Origin: JBBTWV01 sp038062615
Lineage (GTDB): Bacteria > Patescibacteriota > Gracilibacteria > UBA1369 > UM-FILTER-53-11
Assembly: GCA_038062615.1 (NCBI GenBank)
Contig: JBBTWV010000028.1
Coordinates: 1-15,706 of the forward strand
DNA: 15,706 nt
Reading direction: 5' to 3'
Part shown: in pieces, positions 12,373-15,706 of the stretch
Numbering within the stretch: the stretch's first letter is position 1
Layout of the letters: the number at the start of each line of letters is the position of its first letter
Program-made: the position numbers and the translations under genes
Notes under the pieces: model-generated
Seen by the model: only the letters and a program-made list of their open reading frames with translations
What the model was told of the DNA's origin: nothing
The model's database searches: none

Positions 12373-14289
12373 ATGGGAAAAATTATTGGTATTGATCTTG
12401 GTACAACCAACTCCTGCGTGGCCGTGATGATGGGTGCTGAGCCCGTAGTTATTCCAAATACCGAAGGCGGCCGCACAACGCCATCCGTGGTCGGGTTTAA
12501 AGGCGAAGAGCGCCTTGTTGGCGTAACTGCCAAACGCCAAGCTGTTATTAATCCCGAAAATACGGTTTTTTCGGCTAAACGTTTTATTGGCCGCCAGTTT
12601 GATGAGTGTACCGAAACCGCCAAACGCATGCCGTTTAAAGTTATTAAAGGCCGCCAAGGCGAAGTGGAAATCGAGGTTCTCAAAAAGCAGTATCGCCCAG
12701 CAGAAATCTCCGCCATGGTTTTGCAAAAACTGAAAGCAGACGCCGAGGCCTACCTTGGAGAACCTGTTACCGAAGCGGTTATTACGGTTCCTGCATATTT
12801 TAATGATACTCAACGCCAGGCCACCAAAGACGCCGGAAAAATCGCCGGCTTAGAAGTAAAACGCATCATTAACGAACCTACTGCTGCTTCCCTTGCTTAC
12901 GGCTTGGACAAAAAAGGCGGACTCAAAAAAATCGCCGTGTTTGACCTTGGCGGCGGAACTTTTGATATTTCCATTTTGGAACTTGGCGAAGGCGTTTACG
13001 AAGTGCTCTCCACCAACGGCGACACGCAACTTGGCGGCGATGATTTTGATGCCCTCATTGTGAGCTGGCTGATGGCGGAGTTTAAAAAAGACACCGGCAT
13101 TGATCTCACGAGCGACAAGATGTCGCTGCAACGCTTGCGAGAAGCCGCAGAGAAGGCCAAAATTGAGCTTTCCACCGTCCACGAAACGGAAATTAACTTG
13201 CCGTTTATTACCGCGGACGCAAACGGACCCAAACATTTAAATGTGAAACTGACCCGCGCAAAATTAGAAGATTTGTGTGCCGATTTATTGGAGCGCATGG
13301 TCTCACCCTGCAAAAAAGCCATTGAAGATGCCAAAATTTTCGTGAGCGACATTCAAGAAGTGGTGATGGTAGGCGGCATGACGCGTATGCCTGTCGTGCT
13401 TGAAAAAGCCAAGGTCATTTTTGGAAAAGAACCGCACCGCGGAATTAATCCTGATGAAGTCGTTGCGCTCGGCGCCGCCATTCAGGGTGGAGTTTTGCAA
13501 GGCACGGTTAAAGATGTTTTGCTCTTAGACGTCACTCCCCTTTCTTTTGGAATCGAAACGCTGGGCGGCGTCTGCACCAAACTTATTGAGCGCAACACTA
13601 CGATCCCAACTTCCAAATCTCAAGTTTTCTCAACGGCAAGCGATAATCAGCCTTCCGTAGAAATTCATGTACTGCAAGGCGAGCGTCCCATGGCAGCCGA
13701 TAACAAGTCGCTTGGGAAGTTTATTCTGGATGGAATTCCACCCTCCCCGCGCGGCATTCCTCAAGTAGAGGTCACCTTTGATATTGATGCCAACGGCATT
13801 TTAAAAGTTACCGCGCACGACAAAGCGAGCGGCAAAAAACAACACATCACCATTACCGGTTCTTCTGGCCTCACCGATGCCGAGATCGAAAAAATGCGCA
13901 AAGAAGCCGAGCAGTTTGCGCAGGAAGATAAGAAAAAACACGCCAAGGTGGAGATGCGCAACAAAGCCGACTCGCTCATCTTCCAGACCGAAAAAACACT
14001 CAAAGAACATGGCGAAAAATTGAGTGATGCGGTGAAAAAACCGGTGCAGGACAAAGTGGTTGAGCTCAAAAAAATCTTGGAGAATAAAGAAGCAAGCAAT
14101 GAAGAGATGGAAAAAGGATTTGAGGCACTTTCACAGGAGTTGCAGAAAATTGGAACGGAACTCTATAAAAATACTCAAGGCCCAGCCGCTGGTGCCAGTA
14201 ATAATGAAGCGCCGGCTGGCGGTGGCGCGGACTCAAAATCCAAAGACGGGCCGGTGGAAGGCGAAGTAGTTGATGAAGAAAAAAAATAA
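12373..14289 (+). CDS. dnaK: DnaK (Hsp70) chaperone
   Basis: ATP-driven cytoplasmic chaperone that binds exposed hydrophobic segments with DnaJ and GrpE. At 638 residues it has the standard length. IIGIDLGTTNSCVAVM (4-19) is the phosphate-1 motif, FDLGGGTFDISILELG (190-205) phosphate-2, and VVMVGGMTRMPVV (330-342) the adenosine motif. The linker and substrate domain (VLLLDVTPLSFGIETLGG, then QVEVTFDIDANGILKVTAHDKASGK) and the helical lid (LTDAEIEKMRKEAEQFAQEDKKKH) are intact. The C-terminus ends with a low-complexity Ala/Gly-rich tail and EGEVVDEEKK. It is transcribed alone from a CIRCE promoter and ends at a strong hairpin; its partner grpE is 7.5 kb upstream with hrcA, and dnaJ is not in the window. 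Confidence 0.99.
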   Translation: MGKIIGIDLGTTNSCVAVMMGAEPVVIPNTEGGRTTPSVVGFKGEERLVGVTAKRQAVINPENTVFSAKRFIGRQFDECTETAKRMPFKVIKGRQGEVEIEVLKKQYRPAEISAMVLQKLKADAEAYLGEPVTEAVITVPAYFNDTQRQATKDAGKIAGLEVKRIINEPTAASLAYGLDKKGGLKKIAVFDLGGGTFDISILELGEGVYEVLSTNGDTQLGGDDFDALIVSWLMAEFKKDTGIDLTSDKMSLQRLREAAEKAKIELSTVHETEINLPFITADANGPKHLNVKLTRAKLEDLCADLLERMVSPCKKAIEDAKIFVSDIQEVVMVGGMTRMPVVLEKAKVIFGKEPHRGINPDEVVALGAAIQGGVLQGTVKDVLLLDVTPLSFGIETLGGVCTKLIERNTTIPTSKSQVFSTASDNQPSVEIHVLQGERPMAADNKSLGKFILDGIPPSPRGIPQVEVTFDIDANGILKVTAHDKASGKKQHITITGSSGLTDAEIEKMRKEAEQFAQEDKKKHAKVEMRNKADSLIFQTEKTLKEHGEKLSDAVKKPVQDKVVELKKILENKEASNEEMEKGFEALSQELQKIGTELYKNTQGPAAGASNNEAPAGGGADSKSKDGPVEGEVVDEEKK

Positions 14290-14301
14290 GAGAACATTAA
14301 A

Positions 14302-14331
14302 AAAAGGCCTCTATGATTCTAGAGGCCTTTT
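14302..14331. terminator. Bidirectional intrinsic terminator between dnaK and the convergent gene
   Basis: AAAAGGCCTCTA (14302-14313), six-base loop TGATTC, then TAGAGGCCTTTT (14320-14331). This is a perfect 12-bp stem, G+C-rich in its core, with an A-run on one side and a T-run on the other, so it can terminate dnaK on the plus strand and the facing gene on the minus strand. It begins 13 bases after the dnaK stop. Confidence 0.95.
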
Positions 14332-14354
14332 CCTTGTTTCATGATTCTTGCTAT

Positions 14355-15706
14355 TTATTCCTGCGAATCCTTCCAGTCGTCCACCGTCGTATCCCAGTCG
14401 GTTCCCAAATCTTGCAAGTTCTGCATCGTCTCCATAGCCGCTTCGGGGTCGTTTACCAGCTGCACCCAAGCGGTTTTCACAGACTCACGGGCAGTTGCGA
14501 TCAATTCCTTTAATGTTACCTGTAGTTCTGCGGGGAAGCGCGAGAGATCTTTTTCGCGACGTACAAGCTCTTTTTCCGTTTCCTGTAAACGGTTCGTAAG
14601 TTCAGCAATTTGCTGCCCCCGCTCGGACAATTCTCGCAGTTCATTTTGGAAGTCATTGAACTCATCCCATTCCATTAAGAAAGAGTCGGGATCTTTTGGC
14701 GCTTCTTGCATAGCGGTCGCGATGATATTCTCGCGCTGAGCCAAGAGTTCTTCAGCCTGCTTTACGAGAGCCTGGAGCGCGGCAGCAATTTCTTTGCGAT
14801 CCGTGGAATTGAGCGTTTTTTTAATAGCCCGCTCCACCATTTTTTTGGAACGCTGAATATCCTTTTTAATTCTCTTAATTTCTTTATCTTGCTGTTTAAT
14901 CTGCTGTAATACGTTCTTCACTTGCTCAGCCTTATGTTGGCCTTCTTGAACCGTACCGCGCGCGTCATTCAAACTGTCCCAAAAATCGCGGTCGCTGGTC
15001 CAATATTCAGAGCGGGCCTCTTCAAAGGCATCTAAGTTACCGTTTTTTAACGCTTCTCCCATAGTGCCGAGCAGGGTGACGCACTGATTGTTGTAAAGTT
15101 CCTGCACCTTGGCATGTGCCGCTTCATCATCCGGTGCCAGAGTGCCATTTTTTTGCCCCTTGGCATACTCCCTGTCGTAATTTTTCCACTCGCGCGTCTT
15201 GTCTTTTTCGCACTGGCGCTTGATGTTTTTTTCGTAATCTTTTTGACCCTCCACAGCCCGGCGCACCTCATCGCTGGACTGGCGAACATCATTGGAGGTG
15301 CTGTAAAAATCCTGAAAGTAGCCGTTGAGGTTGGAAGAAGCTTCTTTGAGCTGATCCACCGCATCGGTGCTACAGCCGCTCAGTTTATCCACTCTCGCAA
15401 ATTCTGCATCCATCTCTGTAGCAATGGCTGTTAAAGATGAAACATCGGCGGATTTATTGTTGCGGAGAATGTCTTTGATCTGAGTATTCACGTTGTTTTT
15501 CTTTTCTTTTCTCCGGTCGTCTATGCTTCGGCGGGTAGAAAAACAGTCGCGCTGAGGCCGCAGGTTGCTGTTTAACTCATCCTCGATATCGCGGCTGGCA
15601 GTGTTGCAGTCTTGCATGTTACTCCAAAAATCCGGCGTCCCAACTTGAGACTGAAGTCCGCTCAAACATGTTTCAAATTTGGTGATAAGCGCTTCGGCGT
15701 TTGCGG
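14355..15706 (-). CDS. Helical/coiled-coil protein of unknown function, N-terminus outside the window
   Basis: The frame stays open from the stop at 14357-14355 to the right edge, giving 449 residues. The internal TTG at 15665 is unlikely to be the start, because coding continues upstream (NAEALITKFETCLSGL). The sequence is almost entirely charged and helical: a Lys/Glu-rich stretch EQVKNVLQQIKQQDKEIKRI leads into KKMVERAIKKTL, and EFQNEL-like segments with ELSERGQQIAELTNRLQETEKELVRREKDL suggest long coiled coils. There are six cysteines scattered through the first 260 residues seen (for example TCLSG, MQDCN, QRDCF, SGCSTD, RQCEK, NNQCV). Several could pair, which would fit an extracytoplasmic protein, but the signal region is not visible. 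The C-terminus is acidic (TDWDTTVDDWKDSQE). I recognise no family. It converges on dnaK and shares its terminator. Confidence 0.8.
   Translation of the reverse strand, partial: ANAEALITKFETCLSGLQSQVGTPDFWSNMQDCNTASRDIEDELNSNLRPQRDCFSTRRSIDDRRKEKKNNVNTQIKDILRNNKSADVSSLTAIATEMDAEFARVDKLSGCSTDAVDQLKEASSNLNGYFQDFYSTSNDVRQSSDEVRRAVEGQKDYEKNIKRQCEKDKTREWKNYDREYAKGQKNGTLAPDDEAAHAKVQELYNNQCVTLLGTMGEALKNGNLDAFEEARSEYWTSDRDFWDSLNDARGTVQEGQHKAEQVKNVLQQIKQQDKEIKRIKKDIQRSKKMVERAIKKTLNSTDRKEIAAALQALVKQAEELLAQRENIIATAMQEAPKDPDSFLMEWDEFNDFQNELRELSERGQQIAELTNRLQETEKELVRREKDLSRFPAELQVTLKELIATARESVKTAWVQLVNDPEAAMETMQNLQDLGTDWDTTVDDWKDSQE

Noticed and set aside
12328..13500. Several 65-160-codon minus-strand frames opposite dnaK
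   Set aside because: Shadows of the highly conserved dnaK coding strand.
1..15706. Alternative genetic code with TGA as Gly (Gracilibacteria/SR1 type)
   Set aside because: TGA ends several genes exactly where their families end (for example grpE and GNAT), and no conserved gene reads through a TGA.
1..15706. tRNA, rRNA, insertion sequence or phage genes
   Set aside because: I saw no cloverleaf with TTCGA-type arm, no rRNA-like sequence, and no transposase, integrase or structural phage gene in any frame.

Overview
The window looks like a chromosome segment from an uncultivated candidate-phyla-radiation (Patescibacteria) bacterium. This is an inference from three things: a short-gene, low-redundancy housekeeping layout; a giant secreted protein made of cadherin-like sandwiches with a C-terminal 'YPDG...VKG...KFYLMKEGQKVYL' type module that I associate with that radiation; and almost no recognisable Shine-Dalgarno sites. 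TGA is used as a stop, so the Gracilibacteria/SR1 recoding does not apply. Base composition is roughly in the mid-40s % G+C by eye. The exact lineage cannot be read from the sequence.

Left part (1-2323, minus strand): the 5' end of rsmH (16S rRNA m4C1402 methyltransferase, running off the left edge), preceded by a 350-base non-coding leader with a good promoter and an inverted repeat. Then comes a Fic-domain protein fused to a C-terminal MerR-like DNA-binding domain, with a 12-6-12 operator-like dyad laid over its own promoter. Next is a Sua5/YrdC/TsaC-family gene for tRNA t6A synthesis.

Centre-left (2390-5428, plus strand): an NAD-type glycolytic gapA diverges from the sua5 gene. It is followed by the heat-shock pair hrcA-grpE, controlled by a CIRCE element whose loop holds the -10 box. 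HrcA is unusually short and lacks the central inserted region. A GNAT acetyltransferase follows. dnaJ is not in the window.

Centre (5425-12279, plus strand): a strong internal promoter at the end of the GNAT gene leads into a tightly overlapped string. This is a 41-residue basic ORF, then a 541-residue protein with an HEFLH zinc-protease motif, then a secreted, C-terminally membrane-anchored CAP/SCP protein. A 1382-residue exported protein with its own promoter follows. It has one Big/cadherin-like domain, about ten cadherin-like beta-sandwiches (three tandem 213-214-residue units), and a basic C-terminal module. This is the accessory, surface-directed part of the window.

Right part: dnaK, with a textbook CIRCE (perfect 13-bp arms) over a consensus promoter, ending at a strong bidirectional terminator. 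Facing it from the right edge is a partial minus-strand gene for a cysteine-containing, almost wholly helical/coiled-coil protein.

The main cross-cutting observation is that four genes (fic, sua5, gapA and the 41-aa ORF) have a convincing -10 box exactly 6-7 bases before the start codon. This predicts leaderless mRNAs and fits the absence of Shine-Dalgarno sequences across the window.
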